Source of the DNA: Alicyclobacillus pomorum DSM 14955
GTDB taxonomy: Bacteria > Bacillota > Bacilli > Alicyclobacillales > Alicyclobacillaceae
Length of the DNA stretch: 45,239 bases
Direction: 5' to 3'
Assembly: GCF_000472905.1 (NCBI RefSeq)
Contig: NZ_AXAR01000005.1
Coordinates: forward strand, 1-45,239
The notes under the pieces were generated by a model. It did no database searches. It was not told where the DNA came from and was given only the letters and a program-made list of their open reading frames with translations. The translations under genes and the position numbers were made by a program. Below are positions 32,715-40,633 of the stretch, piece by piece (the first letter of the stretch is position 1; every line of letters starts with the position of its first letter).

Positions 32715-33455
32715 ATGCGTCTGCATGACAAGGTCGCTCTGATCACCGGGGCTGCCAGTGGAATCGGGAAAGCCACAGCCCACGTGTTTGCAAGAAACGG
32801 GGCTCGGCTGGTGATTGCCGATTTCGATGAAGAACTGGGGATGGCCACCGTCGAAGAACTGCGGAAGCTGGGAGCAGAAGCAGCCTTTGTGAAAGTCAAT
32901 GTCAGCAATCTGTACGACGTGCAACAAATGGTCGACGCAGCCGTGAAAAGATATTCCCGCATCGATGTGCTAGTGAACAATGCAGGTATTGTCCGCGACG
33001 GACTGCTGACGAAATTGGACCCAGCTGAGTGGGACCAGGTGATTGCGGTGAACCTGACAGGTGTGTTTTACTGCACCCAGGCGGTGGCGCGCGTGATGGT
33101 ACCCCAAGGGAACGGCGTCATCCTGAACGCTGCTTCCGTGGTCGGGCTGTATGGCAACATCGGACAAACGAACTACGTTGCAACCAAGTCCGGCGTGATT
33201 GGAATGACGAAAACCTGGGCGAAGGAACTTGGGCCTAAGGGAATTCGTGTAAACGCGGTGGCTCCCGGCTTCATCATGACCGGGATGACTGAGCAGATGC
33301 CTGAAAAGGTACTGGATAAGATGAGAGAAAAGACGCCGCTGCGCCGACTCGGACAGCCGGAGGACATCGCACATGCATATCTGTTTCTCGCATCAGATGA
33401 GGCTAGCTTTATTCACGGGGCAGTTTTGAGTGTCGATGGTGGGCTCACATTCTAA
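32715..33455 (+). CDS. 3-oxoacyl-ACP / acetoacetyl-CoA reductase (FabG/PhaB-like SDR)
   Basis: A 246-aa short-chain reductase with TGAASGIG, NNAG, a catalytic Ser in NAASVVG, YVATKSG (Tyr-x-x-x-Lys) and C-terminal VDGGLTF. AGGGGGAG about 6 nt before the ATG supports the start. It lies 22 bp after phaP and ends at a strong terminator, so it is the last gene of the phaQ-phaP unit. It is not a recent copy of phaB: the two differ widely apart from motifs. It probably supplies another chain-length or stereospecific hydroxyacyl precursor. Confidence 0.88.
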   Translation: MRLHDKVALITGAASGIGKATAHVFARNGARLVIADFDEELGMATVEELRKLGAEAAFVKVNVSNLYDVQQMVDAAVKRYSRIDVLVNNAGIVRDGLLTKLDPAEWDQVIAVNLTGVFYCTQAVARVMVPQGNGVILNAASVVGLYGNIGQTNYVATKSGVIGMTKTWAKELGPKGIRVNAVAPGFIMTGMTEQMPEKVLDKMREKTPLRRLGQPEDIAHAYLFLASDEASFIHGAVLSVDGGLTF

Positions 33456-33467
33456 CAAACGTTGATG

Positions 33468-33497
33468 AGCTGTCGGAGTCTATTCCGACAGCTTTTT
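33468..33497 (+). terminator. Terminator after the phaQ-phaP-reductase unit
   Basis: AGCTGTCGG pairs perfectly with CCGACAGCT around AGTCTATT, followed by TTTTT. Confidence 0.9.
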
Positions 33498-33562
33498 CAC
33501 TCCGGTGTTGTATCGTCGCCTGTTCGAAAAAATCAGGAAAACGAACCACACAAGATAAGGGG

Positions 33563-33603
33563 CTGTCCTTTTGCTCATCTCAGGATGCGCTGAGGACAGC
33601 CAC
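33563..33603 (-). terminator. Probable terminator of the MFS transporter gene
   Basis: GGCTGTCCT and AGGACAGCC form a 9-bp stem around a 23-nt loop that can fold further (CTCA/TGAG). The T tail on the minus strand is weak. Confidence 0.45.
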
Positions 33604-33639
33604 ATTCTTGTGCAAAGATAATCCTTGAACATGGGCTGA

Positions 33640-34878
33640 CTAATCCAATGGAACGCCTTTCGATTCTCGCCACATGACAGTGAAAAGTATCATGACAACG
33701 GAAGCCCCAACCACGAAATAGGTCATTGCGTGCGCCAAGCCTCCTACCGATGACGCAATCTCGGATACAATCAAGGGCACCACCGCGCCGCCTAGTGCTG
33801 CACCGATATGGTAGGTCGTTCCTTGACCCGTCGAACGTACATTCGTCTGAAAATGCTCCGCAAGATAGGTTGGGATGGCTGCCCAAACACCCCCGATGGA
33901 AAACAGGCCAATCAAGAACGTCAATATATCTCTCAATACGTCGTGGGTGATGAACTCAAAGACAAAAGAGCATAGCAGAGTTCCAATGGCGGAAATGATG
34001 ATGATGGTTCGACGGCCGACGATGTCAGACAGCCAACCTCCTAGGATATTTCCGATGATTCCTGCAACATTCAGCAAAATAATCGTATTTGCCACAACCG
34101 TTGGCTCAAAATGACCCTGGGATTTCAACAACGTTGCGTATAACGTGTTCATCGGATAGGTCAAGCTGAATGCAACGATGGCGATGATGGCCGCGTGAAT
34201 CGTTGTCCAAGTGTTTCCTTTCACAAAGAGCTGAGACAGCGGAATGGACCTTTTGTGTCGTACTGCTCGCTCGAGTTTCCACCGCGGAGATTCCGGCAAC
34301 TTCCACCATATGTACAACATGACGAGGAGTGCAGGAACACATGCGATATAAAACATGCTGTGCCACCCGAGCTTCGTGTACCATTCGCGATAGATGATGG
34401 CTGCGAAAATGTAGCCAAAAGAAAACCCCGACTGCATGAGCCCGGAAGCTAGGCCGCGCCACTTCGCCGGCATCATCTCCATCAACATGGGCGTACCGCT
34501 GGCGTACATGGCGCCCATGCCAAGGCCGTACAGGATGCGAACCAGGTATAGCACTGTAAAACCGAGTGAGAAACCAGTCAGAAACTCGAACACCGAGAAC
34601 CACAAAATCGAGAGGACGAGGGTCATCTTTCGGCCCCAGTAGTCTCCCAGCAATCCGCCCAAAAATCCGCCACCCAAGCGTGCAAATGTGGTTGCGGACG
34701 TCACCCCGGCGGCCAGTGTCAGAGGTACGTGGTAATCTTTCATAATGTCCAACAAGACGAAAGTGAGAATAGAAAAGTCCATGGCATCGAACGCCCATGC
34801 CAGTGCGATGGAAATGAGTGCCTTCTTGTCTATGCGCTTCGTTGCTGCAGGAAGATTGGATTGCAATGGCATCGACAT
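33640..34878 (-). CDS. MFS transporter (sugar/organic acid porter type)
   Basis: A 412-aa, 12-helix major facilitator. The loop 2-3 motif GLLGDYWGRK, a Pro-Glu-Ser-Pro-Arg-Trp segment after helix 6 and a second WLSDIVGRR motif in loop 8-9 place it with sugar-porter/aromatic acid:H+ symporter or sialate-like carriers. Asp in FDAMDF of helix 1 is typical for organic-acid carriers of this group. AGGAG about 12 nt upstream supports the ATG at 34878, though the ATG 6 nt later is close. It is a single gene; the substrate is unknown. Confidence 0.87.
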   Translation of the reverse strand: MSMPLQSNLPAATKRIDKKALISIALAWAFDAMDFSILTFVLLDIMKDYHVPLTLAAGVTSATTFARLGGGFLGGLLGDYWGRKMTLVLSILWFSVFEFLTGFSLGFTVLYLVRILYGLGMGAMYASGTPMLMEMMPAKWRGLASGLMQSGFSFGYIFAAIIYREWYTKLGWHSMFYIACVPALLVMLYIWWKLPESPRWKLERAVRHKRSIPLSQLFVKGNTWTTIHAAIIAIVAFSLTYPMNTLYATLLKSQGHFEPTVVANTIILLNVAGIIGNILGGWLSDIVGRRTIIIISAIGTLLCSFVFEFITHDVLRDILTFLIGLFSIGGVWAAIPTYLAEHFQTNVRSTGQGTTYHIGAALGGAVVPLIVSEIASSVGGLAHAMTYFVVGASVVMILFTVMWRESKGVPLD

Positions 34879-35022
34879 ATATTGTCTTTCTCCTCTCTCG
34901 AAAAATTGGTGATGAATGCGTAGTCATCATCAATGGTGACACTTTCTAGATGATATTGTCAATTCTGACGAATCTATTTGTGAGGAAGATATTGGTGACA
35001 GCAGTGAAAACTATGGAATTAG

Positions 35023-35054
35023 AATTGATTCATTGGTGAAAGTGGTAATCAATT
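35023..35054. promoter_or_regulatory. Inverted repeat in the MFS/wall-hydrolase divergent region
   Basis: AATTGATT and AATCAATT form perfect 8-bp arms with a 16-nt spacer. The surrounding AT-rich region also carries several ATTGGTGA words (34993, 35032 and nearby). It is a candidate operator for the divergent MFS gene. Confidence 0.35.
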
Positions 35055-35128
35055 ATCATTTCAATAGCCATCCAATCTTGATAAACTTTATCGGCGTGTA
35101 CAACAAAAATGCCTAATCATCGATGCTA

Positions 35129-35245
35129 TCGTTGCCATCGATGTACGGGGGATGCAAATGGTCTTCGGACCTGGGGTGAAGCGCTGAAAAGCGCCGGGTG
35201 GTCTCGTCATCCGAACCCGACAACTAACCTCGGAGGCAAAAACGA
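35129..35245 (+). promoter_or_regulatory. c-di-AMP riboswitch (ydaO class) ahead of a wall hydrolase
   Basis: The ydaO blocks appear in order: GTACGGGGGATGCAA, CTGGGGTGAAGCGC, a GCGC-TGAAAA-GCGC hairpin, CGGGTGGTCTC, TCCGAACCCGACAACTAACC and TCGGAGGC. P1 can form between TCGTTGCC and GGCAAAAACGA, next to the ribosome site AGAGG. Control of peptidoglycan hydrolases is the classical context for this class. Confidence 0.85.
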
Positions 35246-35258
35246 GAGGATGAACAGA

Positions 35259-35888
35259 ATGCGTTTGTCACGTGTTGGTTTGGGTATTGTTTCCGCTGCC
35301 GCTGTCAGCTGTGCAAGCTTCACGCCAGCATTTGCGGCAACTTCGAATACAGTCACCGTGAAGCCTGGAGATACCATGTGGCTCATCGCCAAGGCACATG
35401 GAATCAAAGTACAGGCGTTGGAAAATTCGAATCCCACGGTAGACCCATACGACATGCTGGTTGGCACGGTACTGAAACTACCTGAAGGTTCTGCTAATAC
35501 CAAGAGCACGACGGCTACTTCAGAGAACCTGTACTGGATGGAGCATGTGATTCACGCCGAAGCGGGCGGTGAGTCGCTGCAGGCGCAGATTGCGGTCGGA
35601 GATGTCATCCTTCATCGGATGAATCACGGCGGTTATGGCCGTACGGTGAAAGATGTTGTGTTTCAGGTGCAGAATGGTCACTACCAATTTACCACTGTTG
35701 CCAACGGGTACATTTATTCGACACCGAACGAAAGCAGCAAACAAGCTGCCAAAGCTGTTTTGGAGAATCACACAGATGTGGTCCCTGGGGCGATGGTATT
35801 TTACAACCCGGGTGAAACGCCAGCAAACAGTTGGGTGTGGTCGCAACCAACCATCACCCATATTGGCAAACTCGTGTTTGCCAAATAA
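35259..35888 (+). CDS. LysM-containing cell wall hydrolase (SleB/CwlJ type)
   Basis: A 209-aa exported enzyme. The signal peptide ends FTPAFAATS. One LysM domain (VTVKPGDTMWLIAKAHGIK, about residues 30-75) binds peptidoglycan. The hydrolase_2 domain (about 92-209) shows the hallmark HAEAGGESLQAQIAVGDVIL, then VKDVVFQVQNG and FYNPGETPANSW, as in spore-cortex lytic SleB/CwlJ. I favour the ATG at 35259, nine nt after GAGG; an ATG at 35250 is adjacent to the same site. It is single, under a c-di-AMP riboswitch, with a strong terminator. Confidence 0.92.
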   Translation: MRLSRVGLGIVSAAAVSCASFTPAFAATSNTVTVKPGDTMWLIAKAHGIKVQALENSNPTVDPYDMLVGTVLKLPEGSANTKSTTATSENLYWMEHVIHAEAGGESLQAQIAVGDVILHRMNHGGYGRTVKDVVFQVQNGHYQFTTVANGYIYSTPNESSKQAAKAVLENHTDVVPGAMVFYNPGETPANSWVWSQPTITHIGKLVFAK

Positions 35889-35919
35889 TTCACCATTCCA
35901 AATATGCCAATTGATGTTG

Positions 35920-35949
35920 ACGCTACAGGGTCTTCCTGTAGCGTTTTTT
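35920..35949 (+). terminator. Terminator after the wall hydrolase
   Basis: ACGCTACAGG pairs perfectly with CCTGTAGCGT around GTCTT, followed by six T residues. Confidence 0.92.
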
Positions 35950-35990
35950 GCATGGTCGAGTGGCAACATTGCTCTAGATGGGTTCGTCGT

Positions 35991-36007
35991 GATTTTGCAA
36001 ATCACTG
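35991..36007 (-). repeat. Inverted copy of the GATTTGCAAA intergenic motif
   Basis: GATTTTGCAAATCACTG reads CAGTGATTTGCAAAATC on the minus strand. It is also internally palindromic. It lies about 40 bp after the wall-hydrolase terminator. Confidence 0.55.
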
Positions 36008-36189
36008 ACATGAATGACTTGCACATGGCTACGTGACGTTCACGCGTAACTTGAACGTGGTTTATGATGAGGAGGATGGATGTTGTCTGTAATGTAACCC
36101 GTGGCTGCCACTCGGCAGCACCGGTGGACGTCCAGCAAGCATTGAATTGGATTTCTTTGCAATGACTGAGAGTAAATGAGGCGATGTCC

Positions 36190-37485
36190 ATGTCAGGGCG
36201 CATCCGTTTAGGCGTGCTTGGTGCTGATGATTCCCTTTCTGTGATTCAGGACGTGGCGAAGGAATTTGGTGAACTGGAGCTGATTCCCGTCGTTTATTGG
36301 GAAGAGGATGAAATCCCAGACAGAATCAGCCCCTATCTTGCCGATGCACACATGTGGCTGTGCAGTGGACAAGTTCCGTACGTCATCCTGTACCAGCAGC
36401 TCAAGGTGGACAGGCCTGTTTTTTACACCCGTCACTCTGGTGAGGGACTGTATAAGGCGCTCCTGTACTGGGTCCATGAACGCGGTGTGCGGATTTCAGA
36501 GATGAGCTTCGACACACTGAGCCCAGAGACATTGCAGAAGTTTCTGATGGATGTCGGCATAGAATCGACATTTTACGTAAAGCATTACACTGGAAGCATT
36601 CGCTCGGAAGAGCTGGTCCACTATCACAAGTCCCTTTGGGAGCGCGGTCTTATCAAAGTGGCGGTAACCTGCTTACGCTCTGCGCAGTTGCAACTGAAGC
36701 AGTTGGGAATTCCTTGTACGCATATCACGCCAACCCACAGCGAGGTCAGGCAGGTACTGGAGAGTATTGTTCAGACACAGGCGTTGTTGGTGTCTCGCGA
36801 TGCCCAAGTCGCCGTGCAACTCATCCAGCGCGCCGATGGCGATGAAGTGCGAACGTCCGAAGCGGACTTTGATTCGGCAATTCATCGCTATTCGCGATAT
36901 GTACACGGGACTACGCAGAAAATCAGCGCCAATCAGTGGATGATTTACGCAACGCGTGGGGCCATCGAAGAGCTGACGGACCACTTCCAGCGAAGACCTC
37001 CGTTGCATGCTATCGCTGACCTTGAAGACCACCTCATCACCGCGGGGATTGGCATCGGCAAGACCGTTCGGGACGCGCAAGAACGGGCGCGCCTTGCACT
37101 GGAACAGGCGAATGTATGCGGTTCAGGAAACTGGGCTTGCGCTCTCGAAAACGACACGTTGATTACGCCATTGGGCGTGAAGGACTTTTCGCTGTCCTAC
37201 CAGTACGTTCGGGAAGACATGCAGGAAGTAGGTCGTGAAGTCCCGCTCAGTACACTGACCTTGACCAAAATTGCCGGTGTGCTTGCGAAGCGGGGATCCA
37301 CACGTATTACGGCGCACGAACTGGCACAATATTTGCATATTCTCCCGCGCAGCGCACGCCGCATTCTACTGACTCTGGAAGGCCACGGGATGGCCACGGT
37401 TGTTGGCGAGGACACGTCTCACCAGCGCGGGCGTCCGCGGAAAATTTACGATATCCGGATGAGCTGCGCGGGGAACGCGCAGTGA
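36190..37485 (+). CDS. Transcriptional regulator with a degenerate GGDEF-like domain and C-terminal winged helix
   Basis: A 431-aa protein. The N-terminal part (about 1-190) resembles a receiver-less ligand domain starting RIRLGVLGADDS. The centre (about 215-315) has the nucleotide-cyclase-like pattern (ISANQWMIYATRGAIEELT; LITAGIGIGKTVRDAQERA) without GGDEF residues. The last 90 residues are a winged helix (ELAQYLHILPRSARRILLTL, then GRPRKIYDI). GAGG 8-9 nt before the ATG at 36190 supports the start. It precedes the amidohydrolase/transport cluster and probably regulates it. Confidence 0.7.
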   Translation: MSGRIRLGVLGADDSLSVIQDVAKEFGELELIPVVYWEEDEIPDRISPYLADAHMWLCSGQVPYVILYQQLKVDRPVFYTRHSGEGLYKALLYWVHERGVRISEMSFDTLSPETLQKFLMDVGIESTFYVKHYTGSIRSEELVHYHKSLWERGLIKVAVTCLRSAQLQLKQLGIPCTHITPTHSEVRQVLESIVQTQALLVSRDAQVAVQLIQRADGDEVRTSEADFDSAIHRYSRYVHGTTQKISANQWMIYATRGAIEELTDHFQRRPPLHAIADLEDHLITAGIGIGKTVRDAQERARLALEQANVCGSGNWACALENDTLITPLGVKDFSLSYQYVREDMQEVGREVPLSTLTLTKIAGVLAKRGSTRITAHELAQYLHILPRSARRILLTLEGHGMATVVGEDTSHQRGRPRKIYDIRMSCAGNAQ

Positions 37486-37550
37486 TGTTCTTCTTGGAAA
37501 CCAATTCACATGACCGGCGCAGTGCACAACAGCGACCAACCACTGTCGTG

Positions 37551-37564
37551 CATGCAAATCGCTG
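37551..37564 (-). repeat. Inverted copy of the GATTTGCAAA intergenic motif
   Basis: CATGCAAATCGCTG reads CAGCGATTTGCATG on the minus strand, 65 bp after the regulator stop codon. Confidence 0.5.
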
Positions 37565-37577
37565 ATGATTTGTGATC

Positions 37578-37607
37578 AAGCGGTGCTCTTATCGGTCACC
37601 GCTTTTT
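37578..37607 (+). terminator. Terminator after the regulator gene
   Basis: AAGCGGTG pairs with CACCGCTT around an 11-nt loop, followed by TTTG. Confidence 0.8.
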
Positions 37608-37714
37608 GTGATGACACTTACTATGCATAGACTAGTCAAACATTTTTGAATGATGCTATGATTAGAATAACCGTAAATCAGCCGTAAATTGGTGAAGCTT
37701 GGAGGAGATCAGTG

Positions 37715-38899
37715 ATGACAGTCGAGTTCACCCATGTGCGTTCACTGGTAGAACAGGTCACGGAAGACGTCGTGAAATGGCGGCGCTACTTGCATCAAAA
37801 TCCTGAGTTGTCATTCGAAGAGGAGAAGACGTCTCAATTCGTATACGACACACTGGCCTCGTTTGGCGGACTGGAACTCTCGAGGCCGACGAAGACCAGT
37901 GTCGTGGCGCGTTTGAAAGGGGCATTTCCTGGACCGGTTTTGGCCATCCGCGCAGACATGGATGCATTGCCGATTACAGAGGAGAACCACTTCGACTTTG
38001 CCTCCAAGACACCAGGAAAAATGCATGCTTGTGGACACGATGGCCATACGGCGATGTTGCTCGGTACCGCAAAGATCCTGTCGGGCCTCGCCGACAAGAT
38101 CCACGGTGAAGTTCGCTTCATTTTCCAACACGCAGAGGAACTCTTCCCAGGCGGAGCACAACAAATGGTGGACGCAGGGGTGATGGAAGGTGTCGATTCT
38201 GTCATTGGCATTCACCTTTGGTCACCGCTTGAGGTCGGAAAAATCGCAGTGAGGTCCGGCCCGTTCATGGCGGCGCCGGACACATTCTACATCACCATTC
38301 GCGGCAAAGGCGGCCACGCAGCCCAGCCACATGCCACGGTGGATCCCATCGTGATTGCTGCGCAAGTGGTGACCAACCTTCAACACATTGTGTCGCGCAA
38401 CACGGATCCACTGGATCCCCTCGTTCTTTCAGTGACACAGTTCCACGCTGGAACTGCACATAACATCATTCCGGAGACGGTGGAGTTAAACGGGACGGTG
38501 CGCTCGTTCAAGCCCGAACTTCGAACGGAAGTGCCGCGTCGCATGGAGCAAATTGTAAAGGGAATCACCGAGGCGCACGGGGCTACGTACGAGTTCCGCT
38601 ACGAACAGGGCTACCGCCCGGTCATCAACGACGAGGCGGTGACGGAAAAGGTCCGTCAAGCACTGATTGAAGTGTTTGGAGAGGACGTTGTGATTGAAGG
38701 GGAACCACACATGGGCGGTGAGGACTTCTCTGCCTATCAAAGCGTCGCGCCAGGCACGTTCTTCAACGTCGGCGCCGGCAACGTCGAGAAGGGCATTGTC
38801 TACCCGCATCACCATCCAAAGTTCACCATCGATGAGGATTCTCTGCCTATGGGCGTAGAAGCCTTCGTTGGAATTGTCCTGAAGACGCTCGGAGCGTAA
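37715..38899 (+). CDS. M20 family metallo-amidohydrolase (hippurate/N-acyl-amino-acid hydrolase type)
   Basis: A 394-aa zinc/manganese amidohydrolase that splits N-acyl amino acids or similar amides in the cytosol. The metal-site motifs are visible: HACGHDGHTAML, then HAEELFPGGAQQM with the catalytic Glu pair, IHLWSPL, and GGEDFSAY near the C-terminus with a final HHPKF. The ATG at 37715 has GGAGG 9 nt upstream, and a GTG immediately before it is possible. It starts an operon with DUF3311, a symporter and a second amidase. Confidence 0.92.
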   Translation: MTVEFTHVRSLVEQVTEDVVKWRRYLHQNPELSFEEEKTSQFVYDTLASFGGLELSRPTKTSVVARLKGAFPGPVLAIRADMDALPITEENHFDFASKTPGKMHACGHDGHTAMLLGTAKILSGLADKIHGEVRFIFQHAEELFPGGAQQMVDAGVMEGVDSVIGIHLWSPLEVGKIAVRSGPFMAAPDTFYITIRGKGGHAAQPHATVDPIVIAAQVVTNLQHIVSRNTDPLDPLVLSVTQFHAGTAHNIIPETVELNGTVRSFKPELRTEVPRRMEQIVKGITEAHGATYEFRYEQGYRPVINDEAVTEKVRQALIEVFGEDVVIEGEPHMGGEDFSAYQSVAPGTFFNVGAGNVEKGIVYPHHHPKFTIDEDSLPMGVEAFVGIVLKTLGA

Positions 38900-38932
38900 C
38901 GAGGTCAATTCCTGAGAGAGGAGGGGAAGTCA

Positions 38933-39151
38933 GTGTCCATTCGATGGCTCACACTCGTACCGTTGATTGGCATTTTTGTTGGCGTCATCTTCGCCAACCG
39001 CGTCACGCCGATTGTGCTAGGTATGCCGTTCTTGTTCTTTTACGTCGTGCTTTGGGTCGTGCTCACATCTGTCTGCATGGCCGTCGTGTACAAGTTTGAT
39101 CCCACAAACCAGGAGGGAGGCGAACCCCCATGCACACGTCATCCATCGTGA
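38933..39151 (+). CDS. DUF3311 family small membrane protein (symporter partner)
   Basis: A 72-aa protein with two membrane helices (LVPLIGIFVGVIFANRV and MPFLFFYVVLWVVLTSVCMAV), then a short YKFDP tail. DUF3311 proteins regularly precede sodium:solute symporters, and here the reading frame overlaps the symporter start by 22 bp. The GTG start has AGGAGG 8 nt upstream. A role as accessory subunit is inferred from that linkage. Confidence 0.85.
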   Translation: MSIRWLTLVPLIGIFVGVIFANRVTPIVLGMPFLFFYVVLWVVLTSVCMAVVYKFDPTNQEGGEPPCTRHPS

Positions 39152-40560
39152 TTATCTTCGCTACCATCCTCGTGGCACTGATTTTGGGCCTCCTCGCGCA
39201 GCGGCGGAAGCAGATGAACCTGGAACAGTGGTCGGTGGGTGGCCGCGGCTTTGGCATCCTGTTGGTATTCCTTCTTATGGCCGGAGAAATCTACACGACA
39301 TTCACCTTCCTCGGTGCAAGTGGATGGGCGTACGGAACAGGGGGCCCTACCGTCTATATCTTGGCCTACGGCGCCGTGGCCTATCTCTTTTCGTACTTCC
39401 TGTTGCCGCCCATCTGGCGTTACGCAAAGGAACACAAACTCATCTCGCAGTCGGACTTTTTCAATCAGATGTTTGACAGCAAGTGGCTCGGTATTCTGGT
39501 TGCGGTGGTTGGCGTTGTCGCCATCGTTCCTTATCTCCAGTCACAGATGACAGGCCTTGGACTGATTGTGGCGACGGCATCCTATGGTGCCATCAACCAA
39601 GCCACGGCCATCGCCATCGCGATGCTCGTCCTCGCCTTCTACGTGACCATCAGTGGCATTCACGGCACGGCTTGGACGGCTGTGTTGAAGGACATCATGA
39701 TTTTGCTGGTCGTCGTGGTAGTAGGAATTGCATTGCCAGCTCATGTTGGCGGTCTGCATGCGATGTTTACGAAAATCAATGCCGAAAAGCCGGGATTTTT
39801 AACGCTCGGTGCACATGGCATGGGCATTCCGTGGTTCATGTCCACCGTAGCCTTGACGGGCCTCGGCTTTTACATGTGGCCACACGCCTTTGGCGCAGTG
39901 TACTCCGCCAAAAATGAGCGCGTCTTCCGCCGGAACGCCATTTTCCTGCCGCTATACCAATTGATTCTGCTGTTCGTGTTTTTTGCGGGATTTGCGGCGA
40001 TTTTGATTGTGCCTGGACTGAAGAACTCCAACCTCGCACTGCTTGCAGCGGTTCAGAAGGTGTTTCCCGCGTGGGTGGCCGGCATCATTGGTGGAGCAGG
40101 GGTATTGACCGCTATCGTGCCAGGTTCCTTGATGCTCATGTGTGCCGGAACCTTGATTGCCGAAAACATTTACCGCCCGCTTGCAGGCCATGTATCGGAT
40201 CAAAAGGTGCAGACAGTGGCTCGCGTTTTTGTGTGGATTGTGGCCGCTGTCACATTCATCTTCTCCATCCACAGCAACGCGGCGATTGTGACGCTGTTGC
40301 TGATGGGCTATAACTTTGTGTCACAGTTCTTCCCAACGGTGGTTTTGTCGCTCTTTGCCAGAAATGCAGTGTCCAAAGCTGGCGCATTCTCTGGTATCCT
40401 CGTGGGTGTGGCACTGGTGGTCTATTTCACCCTGACCAAGCAATCGCTTTTGTGGGGGGTGAACACCGGTTTCTGGGCACTGTTGGTGAACTTCGTTGTG
40501 GTTCTCGCGGTATCTGCAGTGGCGCGCGATGTGGAGACGGAGCAGTCTGTCACTGCATGA
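39130..40560 (+). CDS. Sodium:solute symporter (SSS family)
   Basis: A 476-aa, 13-helix secondary transporter. The N-terminal helix is followed by QMNLEQWSVGGRGFG, typical of the SSS loop, and GYNFVSQFFPT and VTAIVPGSLMLMCAGTL lie in the sodium-site helices. AGGAGGGAGG lies about 9 nt before the ATG, inside the DUF3311 gene. Located between two amidohydrolases, it probably imports an amide, ureido or carboxylate substrate that they cleave. Confidence 0.92.
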   Translation: MHTSSIVIIFATILVALILGLLAQRRKQMNLEQWSVGGRGFGILLVFLLMAGEIYTTFTFLGASGWAYGTGGPTVYILAYGAVAYLFSYFLLPPIWRYAKEHKLISQSDFFNQMFDSKWLGILVAVVGVVAIVPYLQSQMTGLGLIVATASYGAINQATAIAIAMLVLAFYVTISGIHGTAWTAVLKDIMILLVVVVVGIALPAHVGGLHAMFTKINAEKPGFLTLGAHGMGIPWFMSTVALTGLGFYMWPHAFGAVYSAKNERVFRRNAIFLPLYQLILLFVFFAGFAAILIVPGLKNSNLALLAAVQKVFPAWVAGIIGGAGVLTAIVPGSLMLMCAGTLIAENIYRPLAGHVSDQKVQTVARVFVWIVAAVTFIFSIHSNAAIVTLLLMGYNFVSQFFPTVVLSLFARNAVSKAGAFSGILVGVALVVYFTLTKQSLLWGVNTGFWALLVNFVVVLAVSAVARDVETEQSVTA

Positions 40561-40633
40561 TGGGGATTGGAAGGCATTGCGCTGCACGTGCATCGCAGTG
40601 CCTTTTTGTCACGGATAAGGAGGGTGGACGTGT

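Noticed and set aside
32715-33455. Recent duplicate of phaB
   Set aside because: The two reductases share only family motifs; overall sequence is too different for a recent copy.
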